A stretch of DNA of 21,457 bases, from the NCBI GenBank assembly GCA_964644705.1, contig CAZXYF010000037.1, positions 1 to 21,457 of the forward strand, given 5' to 3'. The position numbers and the translations under genes are program-made. Shown here in pieces: positions 15,308 to 21,457 of the stretch (within the stretch, counting starts at the first letter, position 1; each line of letters begins with the position of its first letter). The stretch is from CAZXYF01 sp964644705. GTDB taxonomy: Bacteria > Planctomycetota > Brocadiia > SM23-32. Below the pieces are notes generated by a model. It saw nothing but the letters and a program-made list of their open reading frames with translations. It was not told the DNA's origin and made no database searches.

Positions 15308-15889
15308 TCAGTCGGAGAAGACCTCATTGATCAGAGTTGACTCATCTACATCCGGGCCCAGGTCCTGCAATTTTTCTTTGACCTGTTGGCGCGCATCTTC
15401 CATACCCATGCCGAGTTCAACGAGGGCTTTCACGGCGGTGGAAGCGGCCGGGGTGTTGAGTGGAGTTTCCTGTTTCTCCTCGGGTTCGGCCAGTTCCCCC
15501 TCAAGCTCCAGAACGAGCCGTTGTGCCGTTTTCTTCCCCACGCCTTTCACCATATTGGCCAGCGCCTTGATGTCACCGTTCGAGATGAGCTGGCGGAAAT
15601 CCTGCACCGGACAGCTGCTGAGCACCTGCATGGCCACGGCCGGCCCGACGCGGTTCACGTTCAGGAGGCGTCGGAACAGGGTCCGTTCGTCCTCGGTGGC
15701 AAACCCATACAGGGTCAGCTGATCTTCGCGGACATACAGGTGGGTCCAGACGTGAGCTTTGCTGCCGATCGAAGGCATCTCACCGTAGGTCGAGACGGGC
15801 ACAAGAGCCCGCATTCCAACTCCGCCGACGTTGATGGTGACGGCGTCCGGGTTTTTGGAAGTGAGCGTGCCTTCAAGAAAGTCAATCAT
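15308..15889 (-). CDS. ruvA: Holliday junction binding protein RuvA
   Basis: RuvA tetramers bind four-way junctions and recruit RuvB. The 193 residues show the three-domain layout: an N-terminal OB fold (1-62) starting MIDFLEGTL and containing VREDQLTLYGF, a middle domain with two helix-hairpin-helix motifs (VNRVGPAVAMQVL at 78-90 and VKGVGKKTAQRLVLEL at 114-129), an acidic linker, and a C-terminal three-helix domain (about 149-190) that contacts RuvB. The first hairpin reads NRVGPAVAM rather than the commoner SGVGPKxAL, a modest variation. The ATG at 15889 is 8 bases after the upstream TPR gene and has AGAGGA almost touching it, so translational coupling is likely. Confidence 0.96.
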   Translation of the reverse strand: MIDFLEGTLTSKNPDAVTINVGGVGMRALVPVSTYGEMPSIGSKAHVWTHLYVREDQLTLYGFATEDERTLFRRLLNVNRVGPAVAMQVLSSCPVQDFRQLISNGDIKALANMVKGVGKKTAQRLVLELEGELAEPEEKQETPLNTPAASTAVKALVELGMGMEDARQQVKEKLQDLGPDVDESTLINEVFSD

Positions 15890-15897
15890 TCCTCTGC

Positions 15898-17223
15898 TTA
15901 CTCCTCGCGGAGACCGAGACCGAGTTCGGCGAGTTTGGTTTTGATTTCGGAGACGCTGGTCCGGCCGAAGTTAGGCGTCTCAAGCAGCTCGTCCTCGCTA
16001 TGTTCGATCAGTTCACCGATTGTATCGATGTTGAGTCGTTCCATACATTGCTGGCTGCGAGTGGAGAGATCCAGGCTTTCCACATCATCATCCATTTTTT
16101 CCATTGCATCTTCCGTTTGGGTGTCAGCCAGCCCGGAATCGGCGATTTCCGCGTCGGCGCCTTCCCCGCCCAATCGGAGATTGTGACGGGCCAGCACCTG
16201 TTTGATCTCGGTGAGGCTGGTCTCGCCGAAATTATCAAACTCCAGAAGCTCCTCTTCGGTCAGCTCCGCCAGCTCGCCCAGCGTATGAACATCCAGCTCG
16301 CCGAGGACATGTTCGCTGCGAGCACTGAACTCGAATTCGGCGACCGGCTTATTTTTGGCTTCCTCATGTTCGGCGACCAGTTGTTGCTGATCCTCATCAA
16401 CAACCATCTCCATGGAAGCTTCGGCGTCCTTGACGTAAAGCCGGGCTACTTTATGGGCCGGTTCAATCGCGAGGACCCGTCGATAGCAGCTCACGGCTTT
16501 ATCAAACTCGTGTCGGTCCTCATACAGGATGCCCAGGTTGATCAGGGCACCAAGGAACGTCGGCTGGAGGGCAGCGCACTGTTCATACAATTCGATGGCC
16601 CGCTCATCTTCGCCATTCATATCCGCATTAAGGGCCAGGCGGAACATTGCTTTTCGGTGATCGGGGTCCAGTTCAAGGGCCTGCTCATAGTGTTCCATCG
16701 CCTCACCATAGCGTCCCTCGGTTTCAAGCACGCGGCCCATGGCATACAGCCAGCGGGCACTGCCGCCGTATTCGTCTTCGTATCGCTCGCATATCTCTCT
16801 GGCCGGATCGGGTTCCCGGTTGAAACAGTGGACATCCACCAGAATCACGTCGGTCTGGAAATCATCCTCGCCCCGACGCGCTTGTTCGAGGGCTTCCTGG
16901 GCCTGATCCATCCTTCGTAGTTCCGCATACGCCCGCCCCAGAAAATGTGTGGCATCGTCCGAGTCGCTGAGGGGTTTCAAGTAATCCACCGCCTGCGCGT
17001 ATTCCCCCAGCGCGTAGGAGAGTATTCCCACCTTTTCCTGCAGATCTGTATCCTCGCCCGGGGCGTCATCGGCGCGCTGGCGCAGATCCTGGAGGCAGCG
17101 ATGGGCTTCATCTACGATCCGGTAGGAGCCGTAAATCTTCTCAACCAATTGCGGGAAGTTGTCCCGATCAATGGACTGCTCAAGTTCTTCTTGCAAGTCG
17201 TCTTTTATTGTAGTTTGGGCCAT
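15898..17223 (-). CDS. TPR protein with two tandem RNA polymerase alpha-CTD-like modules
   Basis: The function is unknown. Of 441 residues, about 60-255 are tetratricopeptide-type helical repeats (clearest at 154-187, 188-221 and 222-255), a protein-binding scaffold. Two modules resembling the C-terminal domain of the RNA polymerase alpha subunit follow, at about 298-352 and 386-439, joined by an acidic linker. Each keeps the first-helix Arg-Ser (Arg302; Arg389) and the NFGxTSxxEIK segment (331-341; 418-428). Matched to Escherichia coli alpha, the DNA-contacting Arg265, Gly296, Ser299 and Glu302 are retained in both; Asn268 becomes His or Gln and Lys298 becomes Thr. There is no alpha N-terminal domain, so this is not rpoA. 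It is the first gene of the ruv operon, 8 bases before ruvA, with its own strong promoter. Similar architectures are, to my memory, annotated in Planctomycetes without known function. Confidence 0.88.
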   Translation of the reverse strand: MAQTTIKDDLQEELEQSIDRDNFPQLVEKIYGSYRIVDEAHRCLQDLRQRADDAPGEDTDLQEKVGILSYALGEYAQAVDYLKPLSDSDDATHFLGRAYAELRRMDQAQEALEQARRGEDDFQTDVILVDVHCFNREPDPAREICERYEDEYGGSARWLYAMGRVLETEGRYGEAMEHYEQALELDPDHRKAMFRLALNADMNGEDERAIELYEQCAALQPTFLGALINLGILYEDRHEFDKAVSCYRRVLAIEPAHKVARLYVKDAEASMEMVVDEDQQQLVAEHEEAKNKPVAEFEFSARSEHVLGELDVHTLGELAELTEEELLEFDNFGETSLTEIKQVLARHNLRLGGEGADAEIADSGLADTQTEDAMEKMDDDVESLDLSTRSQQCMERLNIDTIGELIEHSEDELLETPNFGRTSVSEIKTKLAELGLGLREE

Positions 17224-17295
17224 CTGCCGTGAAGAAAAAAAGTCAGCGAAGAGGCGAGCAAACGGGTAAATCGCGCGTAAATTACACAGAATAGC

Positions 17296-17324
17296 AGAAT
17301 ATCAGAAAGCTTGACGGGTGTCAA
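17296..17324 (-). promoter_or_regulatory. Promoter of the TPR/alpha-CTD-ruvAB operon
   Basis: On the minus strand a perfect -35 TTGACA (17319-17324) is followed after exactly 17 bases by TATTCT (17296-17301, 4 of 6), preceded by TGA as an extended -10 element. Transcription would begin near 17289, about 66 bases before the TPR gene start at 17223. The -35 shares bases with the -35 of the opposing promoter. Confidence 0.7.
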
Positions 17325-17339
17325 CCTATCTGCTATTCT
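17311..17339 (+). promoter_or_regulatory. Promoter of kdsA-nadD
   Basis: TTGACG (17311-17316, 5 of 6) and TATTCT (17334-17339, 4 of 6) are separated by exactly 17 bases, and TGC directly precedes the -10 as an extended -10 element. Transcription would begin near 17346, leaving a leader of about 90 bases. That leader holds a small AGGCC/GGCCT stem (17364-17384) and two copies of GCCTCAG. Confidence 0.65.
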
Positions 17340-17435
17340 GCCATTCATGGGGGAGAACGCCTCAGGCCGCATTTCAGGTGGCCTCAGCGCCGATGAAGTA
17401 CTTTTCGCCAGTTATTTAACCGCGTAGGGGATAAG

Positions 17436-18266
17436 ATGCGAAAAATTGAAGTCACCAGTGATGTGACAGTCGGGCCGCTCTGCCCTCTGTTGGTCATTGC
17501 CGGCCCCTGTTCAATTGAGAACGCTCAGCTGTGTGTGGACATCGCCTCAAAGATGAAAGATGTGTGTGGGAGGTTGGGACTGCCGTATATTTTCAAGGCT
17601 TCCTTCGATAAAGCCAATCGCACCAGCATCTCCTCTTACCGGGGGCCCGGCCTGGAGGATGGATTGGATGTCCTGCAGACCGTAAAAGATGAGGTTGATG
17701 CGCCGGTGGTGACCGACATCCACCTCCCGCAGCAGGCCGAGCCGGTAGCGGAAGTGGCGGATATGATTCAGGTTCCGGCGTTTCTCTCCCGGCAGACCGA
17801 TCTGGTTGTGGCCGCTGCGGATACGGGACTGCCCATCCATGTGAAAAAGGGCCAGTTTCTGGCTCCGGAGGATATGGAACATGTGGCGGAGAAAATCTCC
17901 TCCCGGGGGAATGAACGTATCCTGCTGTGTGAACGTGGGACCTGTTTCGGGTATGGCAATCTGGTTGTTGATTTCCGGGGGCATGCCATCATGCATTCTC
18001 TGGGATACCCGGTCATTTTCGATGCCACCCACAGCACCCAGCGTCCCGGCGGGCTGGACGGAAAGAGTGGTGGAGATCGGGAAATGGCTCCGATACTGGC
18101 CCGAGCCGCCGTCGCGGCGGGAGCGGACGGGGTTTTCATTGAGACCCATCCTGAGCCGGAGGCAGCCTTATCCGACGCGGCGACGATGATGCCTCTGGAC
18201 TCGGTGGAGCAGGAGCTGGAACTTCTGAAAGCAACGGCCGCGGCTGCTGGAGGACGACCGAAATGA
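17436..18266 (+). CDS. kdsA: 3-deoxy-8-phosphooctulonate synthase (Kdo-8-P synthase)
   Basis: KdsA condenses phosphoenolpyruvate with arabinose 5-phosphate to Kdo-8-phosphate, the committed step toward the Kdo sugars of LPS, so it points to an outer membrane. The 276 residues contain FKASFDKANR (53-62), SSYRGPGLEDGL (66-77), VPAFLSRQTDL (113-123), IHVKKGQF (134-141) and FGYGNLVVDFRG (171-182). The strand IAGPCSIE places Cys25 where the Escherichia coli metal-free enzyme has Asn. With His199, Glu236 and Asp247 this gives the full metal-binding set of class II, metal-dependent enzymes. The ATG at 17436 follows AGGGGAT, a good ribosome site. Its stop overlaps the nadD start by ATGA. Genes for later Kdo steps are not in the window. 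Confidence 0.96.
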   Translation: MRKIEVTSDVTVGPLCPLLVIAGPCSIENAQLCVDIASKMKDVCGRLGLPYIFKASFDKANRTSISSYRGPGLEDGLDVLQTVKDEVDAPVVTDIHLPQQAEPVAEVADMIQVPAFLSRQTDLVVAAADTGLPIHVKKGQFLAPEDMEHVAEKISSRGNERILLCERGTCFGYGNLVVDFRGHAIMHSLGYPVIFDATHSTQRPGGLDGKSGGDREMAPILARAAVAAGADGVFIETHPEPEAALSDAATMMPLDSVEQELELLKATAAAAGGRPK

Positions 18267-18895
18267 ATCGAACGGGATTGTTCGGTGGATCTTTCAATCC
18301 GGTCCATATCGCCCATCTGATTCTGGCGGAGCGAGTGCGTGAAGAAGCGGATCTGGATCGAGTAGTATTCGTTCCGGCCCGTCGTCCTCCGCACAAGCCG
18401 GAACGTCCGCTGGCCGGGGGACACCACAGGATTCAGATGCTGGAACGGGCCATCGGGGATCACCCGCGCTTTGAGACCAGCACGGCGGAGCTGGACAGGG
18501 CGGGGCCATCATACACCCTGCGGACGGTCCGCGCATTTCGGGAAAATCTGGATGAAGAAAGCGAGCTGTATCTGCTGCTGGGGGGCGACAGTGTGCTGGA
18601 TTTGCCGAACTGGTGGCGAGCGCATGAACTGGTGGAGGAAGTGGGCCTGATTGCCGTGGAGCGTCCGGGATACCGTCTGGATGATCTTTCGGTTGTGAGT
18701 GACGCCTTTGACGAGGAAGTTGTATCACAGATCCGTCAAAATCTCGTGCAGATGCCCCTCATGGACCTGTCGGCCACGGACATTCGCAGGCGAAGACAGG
18801 AGGGGCTCAGCATCCGGTACCTCGTGCCTGATTCGGTTCGCGAATACATCTGCCAGGAGGGGCTTTACGATAATTCAGCACCGCAGCGGGACTGA
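18263..18895 (+). CDS. nadD: Nicotinate-nucleotide adenylyltransferase
   Basis: NadD transfers AMP from ATP to nicotinate mononucleotide, giving deamido-NAD. The 210 residues fit the family. The nucleotidyltransferase signature GGSFNPVHIAH (8-18) opens the protein. The PARRPPHKP segment (38-46), LLLGGDSVLDLPNWWR (104-119) and the C-terminal MDLSATDIRRRR (167-178) follow, all diagnostic of NadD. The ATG lies within the kdsA stop (ATGA), so translation is coupled to kdsA and no separate promoter is needed. nadB in the same window supplies the first pathway step but belongs to a different, opposing unit. The usual nadD neighbours obg, proA and rsfS are absent. Confidence 0.96.
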   Translation: MNRTGLFGGSFNPVHIAHLILAERVREEADLDRVVFVPARRPPHKPERPLAGGHHRIQMLERAIGDHPRFETSTAELDRAGPSYTLRTVRAFRENLDEESELYLLLGGDSVLDLPNWWRAHELVEEVGLIAVERPGYRLDDLSVVSDAFDEEVVSQIRQNLVQMPLMDLSATDIRRRRQEGLSIRYLVPDSVREYICQEGLYDNSAPQRD

Positions 18896-18900
18896 TAAAT

Positions 18901-18998
18901 GATTGGACGGGTTGCCATCAACGGGGGCATTCCAATAACATAAACGCGAATATCGGGGCACGCCCCGGAACCTAACCTTACACGGGCTTCCTGGCCCG
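18901..18998 (+). other. Hairpin-rich leader upstream of glyA, possible structured RNA
   Basis: Three stems precede glyA. ATTGGA/TCCAAT (18902-18907 with 18931-18936) encloses GTTG-CCAT-CAAC (18911-18922) and a 3' GGGGG run. CGGGG-CACG-CCCCG follows at 18954-18967, then CGGGC-TTCCTG-GCCCG at 18983-18998. glyA genes are sometimes under ZTP riboswitches, whose first domain is also a two-part stem with a G-rich 3' side. The conserved 3' motif of that class (CCGnCUGGGC) is not present, so no class is assigned. A weak promoter reading (TTGCCA at 18912, TAACAT at 18936, 18-base spacer) competes for the first stem. A tract of Ts is lacking, so this is not a clear terminator. Confidence 0.35.
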
Positions 18999-19031
18999 CA
19001 TGATGGTCTTTCAGCAAAGAGGGCGCTTGGT

Positions 19032-20291
19032 ATGGATGAATCTGCATGTAAAGAATCGGCCCTGCACAGGATGGATCCTGAGATGGCACGGGCTATAGAA
19101 GCGGAGAAACGTCGTCAACACGACCACATTGAACTTATTGCCTCGGAAAACTACTGCAGCTCCGCGGTGCGGGAGGCGGTGGGCTCGGTTCTGACCGATA
19201 AATACGCCGAGGGATATCCGGGCAAACGATGGTATGGTGGATGCGAGTGGATGGATGTGGTGGAGAATCTTGCCATCGAACGCGCGCGAAAATTATTCGG
19301 TGCCGACCACGCCAATGTTCAGCCGCATGCTGGATCTCAGGCCAATATGGCGGTTTACATGGCGGCTGTGCGGCCCGGGGCCAAGGTGCTGGGAATGTCT
19401 CTGGCCCATGGTGGTCATCTGACTCACGGGCACAGGCGTAACTTCAGCGGTGATCTTTACCAGGTGATCAGTTATGGGGTGGATCGGGAGACGGGGAAAA
19501 TCGACTACGATGAGGTGCGGCGATTGACCGAACAGGAGAACCCGTCGCTGATCATTGCTGGTGCAAGTGCTTATAGCCGAACCATTGATTTCGAGCAATT
19601 CCGGGATATCGCTGACCTGGTGGGTGCCTACCTCATGGTGGATATGGCGCACATTGCCGGATTGGTGGCCGCCGGCCTGCATCCCGATCCGGTCCCCCAC
19701 GCTGATTTCGTCACCAGCACCACCCATAAGACACTCCGCGGCCCCCGCAGCGGGTTTATTTTGTGCAAGGAAAAATATGCGCGCGAGATTGATGGTGCCG
19801 TTTTCCCGGGCTTGCAGGGAGGCCCTCTGATGCATGTGATCGCCGCCAAAGGGGCGGCCTTTCGCGAGGCCATGCAGCCGGAGTTCAAGCAGTACCAACA
19901 ACAGGTGGTGGCCAATGCGCAAACGATGGCGGATCGGTTTGCCGCAAATGGATTCCCCATCGTCAGCGGCGGCACGGATAACCACCTCATGCTTCTGGAT
20001 TTGAGTGATCGGGAGATAACGGGACGCGAAGCCACGGAATATCTTGCACAGGCGAACATAACGGTCAACAAGAATGCCATCCCCTTTGATAAACGCAATC
20101 CGGCGGAGGCCAGTGGTATTCGCATCGGTAGCCCGGCGATTACCTCCCGGGGAATGGAGGAGAAGGAAGCGCGACAGATCGCCGATTGGATCACCCAGAT
20201 TATTGGGGCGGATGATCCGGAAGCAGCAGCGGAATCGTTGAAATCCGATGTGGCGGATCTGTGCGCTCGATTCCCGATGCATGGATTTTAA
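19032..20291 (+). CDS. glyA: Serine hydroxymethyltransferase
   Basis: GlyA is a PLP enzyme converting serine and tetrahydrofolate to glycine and methylene-tetrahydrofolate, the main source of one-carbon units. The 419 residues fit the family. Motifs include IELIASENYCSSAVREAVGS (33-52), YAEGYPGKRWYGGCEWMD (58-75), NVQPHAGSQANMAVY (95-109), MSLAHGGHLTHG (122-133), VDMAHIAGLVAAG (203-215) and the PLP lysine Lys233 in STTHKTLRGPR. The ATG at 19032 is preceded at 8 bases by GAGGG. The leader upstream contains several GC-rich stems. The oxidoreductase downstream follows after 65 bases on the same strand and may be co-transcribed. Confidence 0.98.
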   Translation: MDESACKESALHRMDPEMARAIEAEKRRQHDHIELIASENYCSSAVREAVGSVLTDKYAEGYPGKRWYGGCEWMDVVENLAIERARKLFGADHANVQPHAGSQANMAVYMAAVRPGAKVLGMSLAHGGHLTHGHRRNFSGDLYQVISYGVDRETGKIDYDEVRRLTEQENPSLIIAGASAYSRTIDFEQFRDIADLVGAYLMVDMAHIAGLVAAGLHPDPVPHADFVTSTTHKTLRGPRSGFILCKEKYAREIDGAVFPGLQGGPLMHVIAAKGAAFREAMQPEFKQYQQQVVANAQTMADRFAANGFPIVSGGTDNHLMLLDLSDREITGREATEYLAQANITVNKNAIPFDKRNPAEASGIRIGSPAITSRGMEEKEARQIADWITQIIGADDPEAAAESLKSDVADLCARFPMHGF

Positions 20292-20328
20292 GAAAAGCGA
20301 TCAGCCGGGTGTGCCGATCACTTATTTC

Positions 20329-20338
20329 CTGACGTCAG
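20329..20338. repeat. Perfect 10-bp palindrome before the oxidoreductase gene
   Basis: CTGACGTCAG is a loop-less perfect palindrome directly followed by TTTT in the 65-base gap between glyA and the Gfo/Idh/MocA gene. It could be a small operator. With no loop it is a poor terminator. Confidence 0.3.
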
Positions 20339-20356
20339 TTTTAACAGGGCCATCGC

Positions 20357-21358
20357 ATGAGTACATCAGACGAAAAGCTGAGGGTAGCCTGCTACGGAAC
20401 CAACGGTCACCAGGTCATGGGAAAAGTCGCTGACCACCCCCGGGCCCGTCTGGTCGCTGTCAGCGCATTCCCCTCCGAACAGGTGGAGGCTGTATGTGGA
20501 AAAGCTGATTGCGACGGAGTGCGGGTCGAGCCGGATTTGAACGCGCTGGTGCAGAATGACGATATTGATCTGGTCAGCCTGTGCTCTCCCCGGCGGGATG
20601 AGCAATGCGAACAGGCTCTGCTCTGCCTTGAGTCCGGAAAACATGTGCTCGCGGAGAAACCCGCGGCAATGAGCGTGGAAGAATTGCAGCTACTGCGGGA
20701 CACGGCTCAGCAGTGTCATGCGGAATTCCGTCAGATGGGTGCATGCGGGCAGGAGGCGACCCTGAGCGCCATCTCTGAGTTGATCGAGGGAGGGCGTCTT
20801 GGTGATGTGGTGCAGATATATGCGCAGAAGAGTTATCCCTATCATGAGGGCCGTCCTCAGGATAAGGGGGTTGACGGGGGATTAATTCGGCAGGCGGGGA
20901 TTCATGCGGTCCGATTTGTTCAGAGAGCGACGGGGTTGCGAGCCGTGCAGGTGAGCACCCGAGATACGCAACGTGGCAATCCGGGGGAAGGCAACCTGGA
21001 AATGGCCGCCTCCTTGTGGTTGGAACTTCAGGGCGGGGCGGTGGCCAATCTGGTCCTGAATTATCTGAATCCGTCCGGCATCGGCTACTGGGGGAACGAT
21101 CAAATACGGGTTTTTGGCACCGATGGAATGGTTGAGGCCGTGGATGGGTTTAATCGGAAGCGTATGATTCTGGGGGACGCGTCGCCGCGACCTATTCCGG
21201 ATGTGCCCGATTCCTACCCTGATTTTTTCGACGCTTACCTGAATTTTCTACTGGATGACCAGCAGATGCCCTATTCATGCGAGGATGATCTGTATGCCCT
21301 GCGAACGGTTATACGGGCGCAGGAATCGGCGGATAAACGGGCCATTATTGAAGTGTAG
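20357..21358 (+). CDS. Gfo/Idh/MocA-family NAD(P)-dependent oxidoreductase
   Basis: This family oxidises or reduces sugars, inositols and related polyols with NAD(P). The 333 residues start with a Rossmann strand, LRVACYGTNGHQVM, whose GxNG deviates from the common GxGxxG. The LVSLCSPRRDEQCEQAL strand and the family motif AEKPAA (99-104) with catalytic Lys101 follow. The C-terminal part has GLIRQAGIHAVRF with His183, the usual active-site histidine. The Asp normally two residues before its Gly is Gln here, a change in the substrate site. The substrate is unknown. The ATG at 20357 has a weak AGGG upstream. Such genes often accompany sulfatases in polysaccharide-degrading bacteria, but the sulfatase here is 14 kb away, so no functional link is claimed. 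Confidence 0.9.
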   Translation: MSTSDEKLRVACYGTNGHQVMGKVADHPRARLVAVSAFPSEQVEAVCGKADCDGVRVEPDLNALVQNDDIDLVSLCSPRRDEQCEQALLCLESGKHVLAEKPAAMSVEELQLLRDTAQQCHAEFRQMGACGQEATLSAISELIEGGRLGDVVQIYAQKSYPYHEGRPQDKGVDGGLIRQAGIHAVRFVQRATGLRAVQVSTRDTQRGNPGEGNLEMAASLWLELQGGAVANLVLNYLNPSGIGYWGNDQIRVFGTDGMVEAVDGFNRKRMILGDASPRPIPDVPDSYPDFFDAYLNFLLDDQQMPYSCEDDLYALRTVIRAQESADKRAIIEV

Positions 21359-21426
21359 AGCCTGCGGGGCATTCCAGATCGAAGAAGGGGGGCTCATCGT
21401 ACCGCTTCAGTGCACAGGTACACCCC

Positions 21427-21445
21427 TGCCGGGGCAAGCCCGGCA
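21427..21445. repeat. GC-rich hairpin downstream of the oxidoreductase gene
   Basis: TGCCGGG-GCAAG-CCCGGCA is a perfect 7-bp stem with a 5-base loop, about 70 bases past the oxidoreductase stop codon. It may be a terminator stem or a dispersed palindromic element, but no T-run follows within the 12 bases left, and the window ends before its context can be judged. Confidence 0.45.
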
Positions 21446-21457
21446 AGTGGGGCATCA

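Larger units (their letters stand above)
17287..17340. repeat. Perfect 12-bp inverted repeat spanning divergent promoters
   Basis: CAGAATAGCAGA (17287-17298) is repeated in exact inverted form as TCTGCTATTCTG (17329-17340), with 30 bases between. A smaller palindrome, TTGAC-GGGT-GTCAA (17311-17324), sits inside and off-centre. The right arm contains the plus-strand -10 box, and the left arm overlaps the minus-strand -10. The symmetry suggests an operator for a dimeric regulator controlling both the TPR/ruv and the kdsA units, or a stem that can extrude as a cruciform. Confidence 0.75.

Noticed and set aside
16920..17223. Reading the TPR/alpha-CTD gene as a broken or duplicated rpoA
   Set aside because: The N-terminal part is TPR-like and bears no alpha N-terminal dimerisation domain, and the frame is intact through 441 codons. 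Ribosomal protein neighbours of rpoA are absent.
18901..18998. A ZTP (pfl) riboswitch call for the glyA leader
   Set aside because: The 5' stem layout is suggestive, but the conserved 3' motif is absent: the last hairpin loop reads TTCCTG within CGGGC/GCCCG. A named class is not supported.
1..21457. CRISPR arrays, insertion sequences, prophage or defence islands
   Set aside because: No regularly spaced repeats, transposase or integrase motifs, or recognised defence proteins were found. All long genes are housekeeping or envelope types.

Overview
The window reads as a gene-dense chromosomal segment of a Gram-negative-type (diderm) bacterium. It holds 20 protein genes and one tRNA, mostly housekeeping, with no transposase, integrase, phage gene or CRISPR array. 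A Kdo-8-phosphate synthase (kdsA) and a large AsmA-like envelope protein imply an outer membrane with Kdo-containing LPS. A sulfatase, a Gfo/Idh/MocA oxidoreductase and a TPR protein carrying RNA-polymerase alpha-CTD modules fit the PVC/Planctomycetota neighbourhood or an allied candidate phylum. That placement is inference from gene content only; no marker was aligned.

Region by region. (1) 88-4131, minus strand: recA, acpS and a small coiled-coil lipoprotein, followed by a 621-residue membrane protein that appears to fuse two families (TIGR03546 and TIGR03545) normally encoded by adjacent genes. recA has a good sigma70-type promoter at 4220-4248. (2) 4132-4724: a roughly 590-bp gap holding the recA promoter and a tandem pair of 14-bp palindromic boxes. 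(3) 4725-6417, minus: an iduronate-2-sulfatase-like sulfatase and tRNA-Leu(UAG). (4) 6604-8229, plus: tatA and hisD, with the tatA promoter back-to-back with the tRNA promoter. (5) 8290-17223, minus: a long co-directional run that reads, in transcription order, TPR/alpha-CTD protein, ruvA, ruvB, queH, spoIID-like, tgt, yajC, metallophosphoesterase, nadB. (6) 17224-17435: a compact divergent promoter region in which both -35 boxes share one small palindrome inside a perfect 12-bp inverted repeat. (7) 17436-21358, plus: kdsA and nadD (overlapping), a structured leader, glyA, and a Gfo/Idh/MocA oxidoreductase.

How the genes work together. RuvA and RuvB drive Holliday-junction branch migration, downstream of RecA strand exchange. 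Tgt and QueH are two steps of tRNA queuosine synthesis. YajC belongs with the Sec translocon and TatA with the Tat translocon. NadB and NadD are the first and a late step of NAD synthesis, here in separate transcription units. The ruvA-ruvB-queH-spoIID-tgt-yajC order resembles a cluster I recall from Firmicutes, but ruvC and queA are missing and the TPR/alpha-CTD gene sits first, where ruvC would be expected.

The observations most worth a second look are the TPR protein with two tandem alpha-CTD-like modules at the head of the ruv operon, the overlapping divergent promoter with its perfect inverted repeat, the fused TIGR03546/TIGR03545-like envelope protein, and the hairpin-rich leader of glyA. 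I did not find an unmistakable new defence or mobile system.
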